Source: Stichopus chloronotus
Taxonomy: Eukaryota; Echinodermata; Holothuroidea; Aspidochirotida; Stichopodidae
Reading direction: 5' to 3'
DNA: 64,000 nt
Assembly (NCBI GenBank): GCA_021234535.1
Contig: CM037830.1
Coordinates: 14,067,116 to 14,131,115, forward strand
Below, piece after piece: positions 1-12,241 of the stretch. Below the pieces are notes generated by a model. The model saw nothing but the letters and a program-made list of their open reading frames with translations. It did not search any database and was not told where the DNA came from. The position numbers and the translations under genes are program-made. The first letter of the stretch is position 1, and each line of letters opens with the position of its first letter.

Positions 1-1190
1 ATCACTCCCTAGTTGTGTCAAATACTTTTCATTCACCTATGAGGCATCCCCACAGAATTGGTGCCAGTCGCCAATCATGTTCTTTTCTGATTCCAACTAT
101 TGCTGCAGTCCATAATAATAGCTTTACAATTCTTGAAATGTCCATAGTTGTATAATCTTAACCTTTAAATTCTTAATATTACTCAGGTATGTTCCTAAAC
201 AACAGAAAGTGTTTTACAATATTAATATTCAGAAACTAAAATGGCTTCCATAGTTTTGAAATTAAAGACTCTCTTTAGATTCACTGTGCTCCCTGTTATG
301 CTCCATTTTGTTATCCTCAAAGAATTGTGGAAGAATTATTTTTCTAACTTTGATGACTGCTATTTGTTGTATTGCAAATTCAATTGTGGAAAAAAGTAGA
401 TCCCCAAAGTTAGAATGAAAAGCTTCAAAGGTTCACCTCATATATCAATGCTTCCATTTCCTTTTCATTCTTATAGATTTAATAATTAATTGTGCGAACA
501 TCTTTTTCATATAGAGAACTTAATAAATGCGGCCATGTATTTCCTTTTTTTAATTTCTTGTCTTGTATTTATATGGCTTTTTATCTTTTTCTTTCCTTCA
601 TTAGAAGGTTCCTCTGTGACTTATTTCATGATTCCTAAAATGAATATTTGTAGTACTTTTACAGCAGCTGAAATACATTATGAATAGATAAACTAAGTTT
701 TAGTCTTTCCTCTTTACTTTCATCCTACTACATCATCTGTAAGGATGGATCATCTATAAGGATGGGTGGAAATTAAAGAAATTTTACATAATTATTCAGC
801 AGCATTTAAAGTATATGTGACATGAAATACACATTTTAGAGTATCGACCAAATTAATCATTAGCAACATTACAAAGAATCACAATTCCCATCAGAATCCA
901 TGAAACATTGACCATTTTACAAACCTTTTTTGTTTTACTGTTGCGTCATGAATAAACGTCAGCCAAATATCCCACTTTGTGGTGTTCATGAGGGACTTCT
1001 ATTACATGCCTCATGTTATCTGATGTTAAACCAATTTCGAAAAGAATTAGATTTGCTGGCATTAATATCGCACCGGGCTATGGTGAATTATTCACATGAC
1101 TCGTGAAGGATATCAAAAGGTGGAGCTTAGTAATATTATGCATGTGCCACCTCCCAGCTGTGGAAGGGGGAAATCCAAATCTAAAAATAG
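1..1190. other. Inter-gene flank of the tandem unit (from an upstream copy)
   Basis: No convincing gene. The first ~430 bases match 52480-52900 (3' flank of gene B), and ~380-1190 match 24420-25579 (flank between copies A and B). The stretch therefore looks like spacer following another gene copy that lies left of the window. It carries the empty site (about 672-690) for the TTAA MITE that sits at 24712-25079. The short ORFs here are not conserved as ORFs between copies. Confidence 0.6.
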
Positions 1191-2321
1191 GATTGCAAAA
1201 CGTCAAAACATTGAAGAAGATTAACTTAGCCTATGAATTAACTTTTATAGGCCTTGAGGGACATTTGCATTACAGTACTAACCAACCCCACAAATGTTGA
1301 GGAAACCTGTGGCCGTTATGTCATAATGGTATCTCAAGGAGGGAACCTTAGACAGAGCTGATATTTATTGCATAGGTGCACCACATCAAGTACAAGAATC
1401 CTATCGTTTTTTTGGAGGTCAAAGATCATTTGAGTTCAACAGGGGTCAAAATGTGAAAAACTTGTAAACACGATACCTCAAGAAGGAATATTGAACAGAA
1501 GTCACATTTAGTATGTCGATGTATTGCATTAAGTACGAGATCTCCATCGATTTGGGAGAGTCAAAGGTCATTTGAGGTCACCAAGGGTCAAATTGTGAAA
1601 ACCGCGTAAACATGATACAGTATATCAAGAAGGGAAGTTTGGATAGAGCTCATATTTAGTGTGTATAAGTGTATCTCCTTGAGTACAGGTAAAACATTTT
1701 TGAGGTGAATGCCAAAGGTTGTTTGAGGTCACCAGAGGTCACATTTTGAAAGTCTTGTCAACATATCTTAAGAATGGAAGCTTTGGCTGATATCATAGTA
1801 AGTATGTAGGTGTGCTTGTTATGGTTTTTTTCAAAGTCAGCTCAGAAGGGTGAATCATTGATTACTCTTGGACGAAATACTCACATTAGAGCACTATGTC
1901 CCGGGTAAGAATTAAACTCCAGTCATTCTCATTACTAAGCGTCATTGCTTCAAATGAGGTCAGAAACCCTTTGGCTTTCTAGTTTTCTGATTTGACCCTT
2001 TGACATATGTATCGTATGCACCACGGTTGCAAGATCATGACTGTATGGGGTACACCATCATGTAAGTTATACAAGGTAAATGCTGTATCTTCATTTAAAA
2101 CAATTCAAGCTGCATTTTCCTGGCAATATTAATGATAACAAATACTAATTCCATCCAATTAACATGCAGAAAATGTGTTTGGTGTCTGTCGCTACATAGT
2201 ATTCCTACTGCTCGTACCACACATTTTCAAGTTGAGCTACTGTACTACATCATTGATGCGCTTCATATGGTAATCTCATTTCATGCAGTTCCTTTTTTTT
2301 TATTTTACCATCCATTTCCAT
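1191..2321. other. Copy A, remnant of intron 1
   Basis: Collinear with 29059-30328, the intron between exons 1 and 2 of gene B. It includes diverged copies of the 144-bp AGGTCA-rich repeat at about 1330-1860. It has no coding capacity. It joins directly to flank sequence at 1190/1191 because exon 1 is missing. Confidence 0.6.
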
Positions 2322-3080
2322 GTGATGATGGACAGAGGGAGCTGTTGAGAATCTTCCATGTAATGTCCTCTTCAAAGTCATCTTACAAAATGGACGTCTC
2401 TCCTGGAATTGTTTTTTATCAATCTTGGAATCAAGAAAACCAGGCACGCACAGCATCGCCCTGAGAGAGATGTTACGCAACTCCAGATGGACTAATGTTT
2501 TCCCCTGATTTCATTTCTCTTTGTGACATCAGGTCGACTGCTTTAGTCAAGCTACATTTCTTAGTCACTGTCAACAACAAATTAGGCAATGGTCAACTGG
2601 GTAAAATAAGCTACCATTTCAATGTCATAGCTGTTGAAAAGGAGAAGGACCAATTTGGAAGGAATTCCAAAATGATTTCAAAATCGCTTTTGAAGTATGA
2701 TGACATATTCCACCTTTCATCAGATGGAGGCGACAGGTGTAACGTGAAATGTGGACCCCTGGCCATCCCTTTTGATTCATTCTTCCAGATGGAAGGAAAC
2801 AGAAAAGAATCTTTTCGTCACAAGCTGGAGTATTTCCTCAATCTGTGTGGTGGGACTTGTACTGTACTCTCTGCTTTTGAGTTTTCAAGGAATCTCCTGC
2901 GAAGTGATGAAAAGCAGCTGTTCAAGTGCAATACGCAGTCTTTCGTTAGTTTGGTCTCATCATTGGGTGACTTCTTCAAAGTAATATCAGACAAGATTCA
3001 GTTATGCAAATCACATTTATGGTTCACACCATCAGTAGCAGGCTCCTTTACCTCTGGTGATGACAAACATCAAGCATCAG
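2322..3080 (+). pseudogene. Copy A pseudo-exon 2 (module R2)
   Basis: Matches exon 2 of gene B (30329-31099) and gene C (62222-62992) nearly base for base. The acceptor is lost: the bases before the exon read CAT where B and C have CAG. A deletion of about 7 bases near 2352 (shortening the FDEEDIVLF coding region) and one of about 5 bases near 2476 shift the frame. From about 2495 the frame is open and matches the module, ending at the intact donor CATCAG|gtgaga. The high residual similarity suggests recent inactivation or gene conversion. Confidence 0.8.
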
Positions 3081-3224
3081 GTGAGAGAGATTTGTTGAAG
3101 AGTTTTTTCTTATTTCATTATTGTTTATCACTTATTCACATCCTAGTTCAAAGCCTATTTTGTGGATTCATATACTGTATGTGAATGAATGTGGAAACTC
3201 CCCAGAAGGTTTGTACACCCTGAG

Positions 3225-4020
3225 CAGTGGCGGCGCTACGGGGGGGGGGGGGGGGCATGAGGGGGCATTTGCCTTCCAGATTGTTTCCTTGCCCCCCTCC
3301 CCCCAGTTCCCCCCCCCCCCAGTTGCTCTCACCCTTCCCAATCAGATCTTGTACTCATCCAAAATTAAGTTAATCACAAAACTATCTATTGGCATTGGAC
3401 TGAATAAGAACAGCTTCCGGGAACCATGATTGATAGGCCTAAATGCCTAATTTATGTTACACAGGCTGTTAGTTTTCATATCATGCCCGTGGCCACTTCA
3501 ACAGTAGGCCAGTCCTGGTCAGACCAATTTTCTCTGGAATGTTTACCGTCCTGCATAAGGGAAGGGCGGATAGGTGGTTGTTTTCTTAAATAAAGGAATG
3601 TCGTCGTTTCCCTAAATATAGGAATGGAATGGAAGTGTATGTAGCCTATGTGTGTGTGTGTACTCGGTGGCACCACGTAAATGTGAAATGATACTCCCAA
3701 AGAAAAAAGTTGGGAACCTTGGAGTACTGCCAACCGAAAAAATAAATAATATAAAAATAAATAATATACCTCTCTTGGGACTTAATTTCCCACCCAGAGA
3801 TATGCTAAAACCTCAGAGCTTCCGGGGGCTTCGCCCCCTGGACCCCCACCGGGGCTTTGCCCATGGACCCCACCTGGGGCCCTAAGGCGGGCCCCTGGAA
3901 CCCCACCGGCAAGGCCTCGCGCTTCGCGCTCGATTTCGCCCTCAAAAATCTTTTCCAACCCAAACATTTTCCTCTGCCCTCAGTTTGCCCCCCAAATCTG
4001 ACATTCTAGCGCCGCCACTG
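3225..4020. mobile_element. hAT-type non-autonomous transposon (MITE), 796 bp
   Basis: Terminal inverted repeats CAGTGGCGGCGCTA (3225-3238) and TAGCGCCGCCACTG (4007-4020) are perfect over 14 bp. They are flanked by an exact 8-bp target duplication ACCCTGAG at 3217-3224 and 4021-4028. Eight-base duplications and CA-G termini are typical of the hAT superfamily. Copy B has the empty site (gtacACTCTGAAcattg near 31217). The interior has long G and C runs (3240-3256, 3311-3320), a GC-rich imperfect repeat at 3820-3940 and no transposase. It lies in what was the exon 2-3 intron of copy A. Confidence 0.9.
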
Positions 4021-4499
4021 ACCCTGAGCATTGCATTGCGGTGACATGGCTCGCCTAGGCTAGACCTATGTGCAATTCAAGCTGTATGCTACTTTGGTAC
4101 GAAGGTGATGTTAAATGTGAACAATTCATACATTGTCCCCAACAACTGACATGCACGCTACAACTTTTGCATCCTGAGTAACTTTTGATATGATCAGCAT
4201 CAATGTGCCAAAATTTTGCATTGATTTACCTTTTGCAAAACTTTTTAAAAGAGTAGGGTGACACCACCTCCCCTTAGATCCTTCCCCCAGGATGGCAGTA
4301 CAATGAGTGAGGTGTCCCAGTTTTAGGAAATCAAAAGTTGGCAGGTATGTGTACTGTATTATTTCTATGGCTGCGGAAGAGCACAATGTTTACTATTCAC
4401 AGTGGTTCAAAATATCACTCTTTTTCTCAAGGTTCATTGTTTCCCGTGGTTCGATGTTCCCCAGGAGTCACTTCTGGGTGATTTTTGAAAATATATACC

Positions 4500-4690
4500 A
4501 GGAACTGGGAACATTAAACGTCAGGAACATCGAACGTTGAAAAGATTGAATCTCAGAAACATTGAACCTTAGAAACATTGAACCTCTGGAACATCAAACC
4601 CTGGAAACATTGAAGCTCATGAATATTGAACCTTGGGAATACTGAACCTCAGGAACATCAAACCCTGTGAACACTAAACCTCGGGAAGAT
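4500..4690. repeat. 16-bp minisatellite (GGAACATTGAACCTCA type), copy A
   Basis: About ten to twelve imperfect 15-17 bp units of the form ggaacattgaacctca, in the intron 2 equivalent. The same array occurs at the matching place in copy B (about 31775-31935), so it predates the duplication. Confidence 0.8.
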
Positions 4691-4853
4691 TGGCATAGAC
4701 CCATTCATAGGATTTGAACTAAGTGCACAAATCCGTATATACTCTTTTTTCGTATACCAATAAGACAATGCTCTTGCTCATAATTGATTGTGCTAGTGGT
4801 CTTGTGGTAAGAAAGCACAGTTTTGCGTTTACTTTGTTTATTAATTGTTTCAG

Positions 4854-5581
4854 GTAGCCAACAGCTGCTGCAGTAAAGGAAGTAAATGAACACATTCAGA
4901 AGTCCTTAACAGTTTAATTTGTAACAGACATTTAAAACGCCATAGTTATTCGATAAGTTGGAAAGAATTAATGCGTCAGGAGACTTCGAATGTAGTAAGC
5001 ACAGTTGAAACATTTTTGAGACATTTTTACGACAGGAAAGGCAAGAAATTACTTTGCCTGTCTAAAGATTTTGTTACACTGAATGCTCCATATCACCAGA
5101 ACAGACTCAAACTTGCACTTATTTTGAAGAACTGCATTAACTATAATAAACCAAACAAGATAAGTATGAAGGAGCTGAAGGAACAGTTTAAAGAAATTGC
5201 ATCGCGTGAAGATATAATGGCAACAGGACATAAATATGACAGTTTCTGCGAATTCCTCGGAAAATTTCCAATGATTTTCAGTGATCAGGGTGACTCTGTC
5301 AGACAGGGATATCGACATCTAGGGTTTCCATCTTTCTTCGTGAAAGAAAAGGAAGGGGCCTTGCCTTTTATAATGAACAAGCTGAAATACTTTGTGAACA
5401 TCTGTGGCAGTGACTCTGACACCGGGTTTACTTGCAAGTTTTCGCAAAGACACCTTTCCCTGAAGAAAGAACTCCAACTTGTGGTTTCTGATGAGAAAAT
5501 TCCAGGAGGCTCAGGGTGGAAAAATTAAATCTCACAGTACAGGAGGTACTGATGGACATGTGAAACATGAATATGACATTG
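4854..5581 (+). pseudogene. Copy A pseudo-exon 3 (module R3)
   Basis: Collinear with exon 3 of gene B (32101-32865), after an intact acceptor (tttcag) and ending at a matching donor (GACATTG|gtaaag). A deletion of about 13 bases just after the acceptor removes the GGDGK start and brings a stop within seven codons. A second deletion, of about 16 bases, removes the equivalent of FMKKFM near 4970. A third, near 5505, removes the codons around LCLAQ. The remaining open stretch 4971-5528 still shows the R3 motifs (FCEFLGKFPMIF; KLKYFVNICG). Confidence 0.8.
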
Positions 5582-6660
5582 GTAAAGTTCACCGTACATG
5601 TAGCTCATTGAACTATTCAAATGTTACATGCATATTTTCCTAACAATCTTCAATCGCTAACATAATGGTTTGTGTTACAAATACAAATATGCCATGAATT
5701 TGCCTTGTTGGCTTCTGCTGCTCAACTCATCAGATGAAAGAGTTAGAGATTGCGCATTACTTTTATTGAAATGTAAGAATAAACGCAGAAACTGATGGTA
5801 TAATATCTTTGTACTTGCCTACTTGTTTGCTGGTAAATGTGATAACTTAAAGACGAAAATAGAGTCGTAAGTTCATGCTTGCCGTGTAAGTTGTTAGAAG
5901 GAAAAGCCTGATTGCTGAATCAAGTTAACCTATACACTGCATATGACGAATATACCCCCCATGTCCTAGCTTCATCATGCTGCATATGACAGATCCACCT
6001 TGTAATTTACACACCAAGTCATGTCAAATGTATAATGCCCACGGATGTTATAATGTCCAGCCAATCGCTGTGCACATTGCACAACAAACTTTCTGCCACT
6101 ATTGTCTGTTTGCTGTAAGACGGATATATTCGTCTCCATATTGAGACACTTATTAAGAACGTGAAACCTAAAGGCGTTTTAGGATGTGCTGCCGGATTTG
6201 CTGATAGTTGATTTGCACGTAGGCAGTGTAAGACTTCATGGGTGCAACTTCTGAATGAATCGAGCTTTCTAGATACATGTAGGATTACCATATTCCTCTA
6301 AACTGAAAGTAGGACTGTGCTTTTTGAGACTTATCAAGGGGGGGGGGGAGGGGTAGACGGGTTGCCTTTGCTAACAAATGTTTTTCTTGGTTCACTTGAG
6401 GCTATGTTGCCAAAGGGTTAGTGCTCAGTTTATGACACAGATAGACAAGCATATTAAAACAAACAAGCATTGGCATCGATTGGTGACTGAAATGAGGGGG
6501 GGGGGGGGGGTAAGGACATTGTGTGTAAAGTTATTGTCTCCCTTGGCTGAGTGCCTGCAGGACCATCTAAGCAGAGCTCTACCATTGGTTAGTGAGGAGC
6601 ATACAATTTTTGGTGTTGTGAACCCTAAAGATGGTCGGAAATGGCACTTCGTCGGTGATT
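5582..6660. other. Copy A, remnant of intron 3
   Basis: Matches the beginning of the B intron 3 (32866-33386), then jumps at about 6611 to B 34882-34931. It therefore shows the state before insertion of the 144-bp satellite element found in B. At about 6652-6666 it also shows the empty TTAA site of the 345-bp MITE found at 34935-35279. G runs lie near 6340 and 6497. No genes seen. Confidence 0.65.
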
Positions 6661-9600
6661 TAAACTGCGAGAAAAAAATATACTGAAAGAATCATATCAC
6701 CGAAAATTTAAATTGTAACACAAAACATCTCAAAATTAGAATGACTTAAATTTAAACGCAATGCGTGGGATACGCGTTTTCCGGCATTCTTAAGTGTACT
6801 TTATCAAAAAGCATTTACACACGCCACGCGCCATCTGATTGTGGCGCTCGGAATTAGTGTCGTGCACTTTATAGATTTTTATCCGCTTCTCCAAACGAAT
6901 CCAGCCCCCCCCCCCCCCCATGGCAAGATCTTTTCTACGGGTGTAGTGAAAATATTACCCTTAAGAGAAATCCTCACGAGATTCTCGCCAAGAAATTTCC
7001 ATGACATTCTCGTGAGACTTTTGGAAATGAGAAGTTCCTCAAGTCATTCCTATGAGATTTGCTAATTAATGAGTTTCTGGCATTGATTCCGATATTGGAC
7101 AGCCTGGGGTGAAGCTGGTGTTAAATTTGAGCTGTTAATCTATTTGAACCGACTGAACTAGTTTTTGTAAGTGCTCGGTTCTCCATAAAAAAGATACGAA
7201 AAACATATTTTGGGATATACTGTCTGTATTAGTCCTTAAGAACTTTACAAAATAGCCGCAAATGTCATTAAAATCTATAGAATATTGGACGATTTTACAG
7301 ACACAGAATTCTTGTCTTAAAACTGCATCGTAAATGAGCATTGGCTAAGTATGCAAATATATGACTTCAAGTGAGGGACTCGCATCACATGTCTGATGTA
7401 AACCCTTATTTCAAGGATACTCTTTATGTGTCTTTTGTTTTGTCATGGTAGCATGTGTTTTCGTCTTTACATGACAGTGATATCACTTGCAAAATATGAA
7501 ACCTTTGTAAACTATGAAAATGTTTACTACAAAGAAATACTGACGCTGAGAACTATCCCACGTTATCATCATATTTTTTTATCAAACTTTTAAAACGGGT
7601 ATGTCAAAAACGGTAACAGATATTAGCACAATTTCAAAGGATTCTTGTTCTGAGTTTCACTCTTCAAATTTTGAATAAAGCGAGCTCTTTTCTAGATGCA
7701 TATCAGATGGACTTTAAAAACAAGGGACATATATGTAGATACATATGTATAATGATAAAGTTCACCCCTGATCACCTTCTCGAAAGGTCCTGCAAGGGAG
7801 TGTGGATGAGCTATGTGTGACATTTTTTTCCTTATCTCCTTTTTAAGGCAAAACTATCCATTGACAACAATGAATTAGCCCTTTAAAAGAAGAATGTCTA
7901 CAATCACACTGCATTCTTAAAAGAAGCTGTAACAATTCACTTGTAAGATAATGGAAGTGAGACGAGAAAGGAATGCGGATTAAAGGGTGAGGAGTTTCTG
8001 CATAATTACGATGTTTTGGGAAATGCATTGTAGCGGCTTGGTATTTTAGTAGCTGGCGTTCAGATTACCTACGACTGAGTTGTTGTTATCCTTGTAAAGT
8101 TTCAAATGTTAAAGTCTCTGACGAAATGAAAAAAGCGTATATTGCGTTGTCAGGATTGTAGGTATGAGACCTACCAATGTAACTAGGGATTTTACGAGCG
8201 AGCCGATATGGGTTGCAACTTGCACGAATTCTGTTCAGAATTTACTCATTGGCGTCAACTGTAGTGGTGAGAGAAATTTTCCTATGGTAAAGGACGGGAC
8301 GGACTTTTCTGTTTGGGCAATCGTGACTAGGATATCGGAGAGGCAATGGAGATATTGCAGTTGTGCCCCCCAGCAACGGAACGTTTAAAGTTAAAGTTTG
8401 CTTCCGAAAGTGACACCAAAGAAAACTACACTGGGAGATGCACTATTAAAAGCAGTATGGACATTTTGAAGACACATGCATTGGGTTTAAAAAAAAAAAA
8501 ACAAAGAAAAGAAAGTATATAAAGAAAGAGTATCTTATATATGAAAACAGAGTATATTGAGAAAAATCAATTTCGAGACGTTTCATAAATCACCAGTTTC
8601 AAGGTAAGAAATTGTAAATTTTAAGGTAAGTTTTTATTTTTCTTTTTTGTGCCTTATATATCATTATTATCGGCTTACTGACTTAATTTGCAATTTGGAG
8701 TCTGGAGAATATTTAGGTTATGTAAAGGGATACCTACGTTAAGGGTATCGCTCGGATAAGATTTGCAGTGAATTTGAACTTCCCCGTTGTGGAGAAAGAG
8801 AGAGAAGAGCCTAGTTAAATCGTAGGTTGAATCTGGGCATTTTGTATCTGATACCGGGGTGCAACGCTTTATTAAAAGCTTTTTTTTCGACATGTAGGAA
8901 TAAACCAGTTGTAGAAGAATATTTTATAAGCCCAATGTAAATTCAGGAGAGCTAAAAAGTCTGATTTATGTTGGATTTACCTCGGCGAAGAAAAAGTAGA
9001 TGTTTTGTTCCAAGTCGGTCGTTGTGAGATCGTCGATTATTCTTTCGATTTTCACTGGAGGGCGGTAGACTGTTAGAAGTTGTGTTGTTTAGTACGATCT
9101 TTACTGACTTCCTGATTTGAATTAATACCAATTTGGCCGAATTCCTGAAGGGTGGTTAGGAAATAACCTATCTATGAAGTTTATTAGAAAGGAAGAACAT
9201 GTGAAGAAGGGGGTAAATGTCAGGAATTTGATACATAGTTTTATATCCAGGGGAGGAGGAGGTCTTAAATTTAAAGATGTCAGCTTCCAATTCGTTTAAA
9301 TATAGTAAAATACTTTCATTTAAATCTCAAAAATGGAAACAAAAAGGTTTCATCTTTGACGCATTGATCTGTAACTTGTCACTGTTTCGGTTATGGATAG
9401 GGTTTATGAGGGCTTTCAACTTCCTCCAAAATGTTTTGAGATTTGTCGTCGTTAATAGTTCATGGGGAAATATTTTGGATGCAGATAATGTTGCCCGCTC
9501 GAGTTCATTTATCTATTTTCTTTATTGCCAAGGTGGTTATATCATCCCTATAAGTAGTATAATTGCGAGGAGATCCTGTACTCCATTGAGCTGCTTTAGT

Positions 9601-10280
9601 GAATTTACGCGTAAATGGTTGACCACCTCACCGTGGCCTCTTAGGCATTCAGCTTAAACCATATGGCGTTAGTAGGTTTCCTTGGGATGCACAAATCCCA
9701 TGGATCAGGATTACCGATTGTGGTGAGGTGGCGGGAAGGGGTTTAAAGATGTGTAAGTGTGCGTGTGCTTGTGTAAGTGCACGGTATGTATCTAAGTATA
9801 CCATCTCCTCCTACAGACGGTTAGTCGGATGAACTTGATAGGTAGATGCACGAGGGTAAGATATGATGTCCGCCCGACCGATGATGTCATAGGTCAAAGG
9901 CCAAGGTTCACAATTATTAAAACAGATAATACAGTGTGTCATACTTGCTATTAGTGTTGGGTGTCAACATGGCATTTTACAGTACATCTTTTATTTTCAA
10001 TGAATGTCACACAGTATTTCAACCTATGCAGCCATGCTTTTAATTGAGATTTTAGACATTGTATCTGGTAAAAATGTAATTGCCATGCGCTGGTGTATGT
10101 TATTGTACTCCTCCCTGTTGTACATAGGAGGAGTTGAAATGTTTACATATTTGTAGGGAACAAACTGAACAAGAGGGCAATCCACGGAGTTGCATATCTC
10201 ATCGCCAACATGAACATTAATAAGGGCGTGCACATGTTAATTTGTAATAGTTTATTGCTAAGTACTTACAAAACTTGAAG
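6661..10280. other. Unassigned AT-rich sequence, no supported gene
   Basis: This stretch has no counterpart in gene B, whose 35.3-41.7 kb interval (exons 4-6) should be here. It begins the ~12 kb block that replaces them. It includes a C run at 6905-6919. The longest ORF (9277-9657) has no recognisable domain. A reading segment before it contains GGGGLKFKDV, faintly like the tail of a LINE polymerase, too weak to call. No tRNA, rRNA or splice-supported exon was recognised. Confidence 0.4.
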
Positions 10281-10289
10281 TTAATTGGT

Positions 10290-10640
10290 TTAATAGTGCT
10301 CAAGATATGCTGGAAATACAAATTTTGGGGCAAAATTGGCTTTTTTTTCCTAAAAAATCAGCAAATTTCAGTCTCTTAACTACAAAAGTGATATACCATA
10401 AAAAAATTTTCATTCTCATGTAAGTTTTTGCAAAATTTTGCAGTAAATGCTCAAATACTTCTCAAGATATGCTGGAAATAGCAATTTTGGGACAAAATAG
10501 ACTTTTTTTTCTCAAAAATCAGCAAATTTGACTCGATTTACCCTACAACTAATACATCTTGCACGTATTGGCATCATGCACAACCTTACCAAGTTTCAAC
10601 TTAATCGCTCATATGCTTTTTCAAACTATTCTGAAAAGAC
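10290..10640. repeat. Two tandem ~160-bp imperfect repeats
   Basis: The phrase caagatatgctggaaata followed by a T-rich block and aaatcagcaaattt occurs at about 10302 and again at about 10463, so the unit is near 160 bp. It has no coding content. Confidence 0.65.
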
Positions 10641-10680
10641 CACAATTTGGACAGGTCCGGACGCACACACACGCATAATA

Positions 10681-11041
10681 GTTTAGGGCGCCTATCGGGG
10701 ACATGAACTATTCCTCACGTAAATGGGGATATCCCCACTTTGCATATGATGTCCCCAGTAAGTGGTATTTAGTCTTGCATGTATCCCAGATTCACGCCAG
10801 AAACGGCCGGGATTGTGTGTATAATTTTTTACACACATACAACCCCTATACACAGGTATAAATCCATAAAATAGGTAATTGGGGAAAAAGTTAGGTTTAC
10901 CTATAAAGTTGAGGGCGCATATCTGATACCCCAATTTGCATTGTGTTAAAATATCCGGAAACGGGGATATCCCCGTTTTTCGTCGTAGCCCCGGTTGCCA
11001 GCATGAAGTTCCTGTGTGTGTCCCCCTTCGGCGCCCTAAAC
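10681..11041. mobile_element. Inverted-repeat element, 361 bp (putative MITE)
   Basis: GTTTAGGGCGCC at 10681-10692 is exactly mirrored by GGCGCCCTAAAC at 11030-11041. The inner sequence continues the inversion (GGGGAC and GTCCCC). Both outer flanks are CA-rich microsatellite (to 11095). The interior holds two GGGGATATCCCC palindromes (near 10725 and 10967). No clear target duplication is visible, so the superfamily is unknown. The overlapping ORFs are non-coding in appearance. Confidence 0.65.
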
Positions 11042-12241
11042 AAACCCACACCCACACACGCACACACACGCGCAAGCACACACGCACACATATTGGCACG
11101 GACACGTTTTCATTTATACCACCCAACAGGACCCTCCTGTACCGATGGTCACTCTACCATGGGGTACCCCTGGGGTGTCGCTACCAATTAACTCCAAGCG
11201 TTTCCATGGCAACCATTCTCCCATGGGTGCACAGTACAATATATAGCTCCACTAGCCAAGTGACTACAATATCTCATCTAGCCCCTATAGGGCGATGAGA
11301 CAATAACTTAAGACGCACTTTTCAGGGTCTGTTACAAAACGCTTGCCGATCTGTTGATTTCTTTCTCTGGGAATACTTTAGACGCGCAATGTATGTGATT
11401 TTAAGCCACACTTGCAAGAATTTGTGTCGAATGTAGGCGCATGTCAGACCATTAAAGAATATCTGAATATTCGTAATGCTCTTCTACCCATAACTTCTGA
11501 ATGTGAATCATGTGTACACGTTAACGTGGTTTGGGAGACAGTACAGCATGATGGGTGTCCAATAACGATGGGAAACGATATTGGGAATGTTCTTCCAAGG
11601 ACAAGTCCAGAGAATAACATGGCATCACTGATTTGATGGAAAACATCAGTATATTTACAAGGTACACAAAGATTATAATGAAAAGAGTAAGTGTCTCGGA
11701 AGGTCAACTTCCATCGTCAGGTTATTGATAAGACTGAATAAGAGGAAGCCAGTAAATGACTACCAATTGGTGAGTCGTGGAGAAAAAAAAATTTTTTAGA
11801 AGTAATACTTAAATGAATGGAGAAAATAATGGGGATTCCGGTTGTTTGTTCAGATTACACAGATTACAGTTAATATGAAGGCTTTCCTTTAGTTTAAACT
11901 GCGAAAAAAACGATATTGATGAGTAAACTTATATTAATGGGAATTTCAACTACTCCGTGGATTGCCTACTAGTTGTTTTGATGTAGGGATCACAAAAGAC
12001 CATTTATATTCTGTGAATATGGCGTCCGAGTTTACAGTATTTGCCATATGTTCACCCTCTGTTTTTGTTTTAAGGAGCAGTGACTTTTGAAGTACTGAAG
12101 AAAAGGTTCAGTTCACTGCTCGCAATAAACGTAAATAAAATCAATTTGGTCATTGTGGTGAGGGGACTTAAGTTGCTTGCTGCAAATTTGGTATGGTAAG
12201 ATATCCAGTCTGTTACACGTAATAATAATTCAATTCTATAT

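Noticed and set aside
2250..2480. Minus-strand ORF opposite exon 2 (also 30267-30608 and 62205-62501)
   Set aside because: Shadow of the coding strand of module R2; it has no domain of its own and its length varies with the exon copy.
9277..9657. 126-aa + strand ORF, possible retroelement tail
   Set aside because: Only a faint likeness to LINE C-terminal sequence, with no motif order; left as unassigned.
10936..11298. 120-aa ORF rich in Thr-His
   Set aside because: It translates a CA microsatellite and the inverted-repeat element; the reverse strand shows equally long frames.
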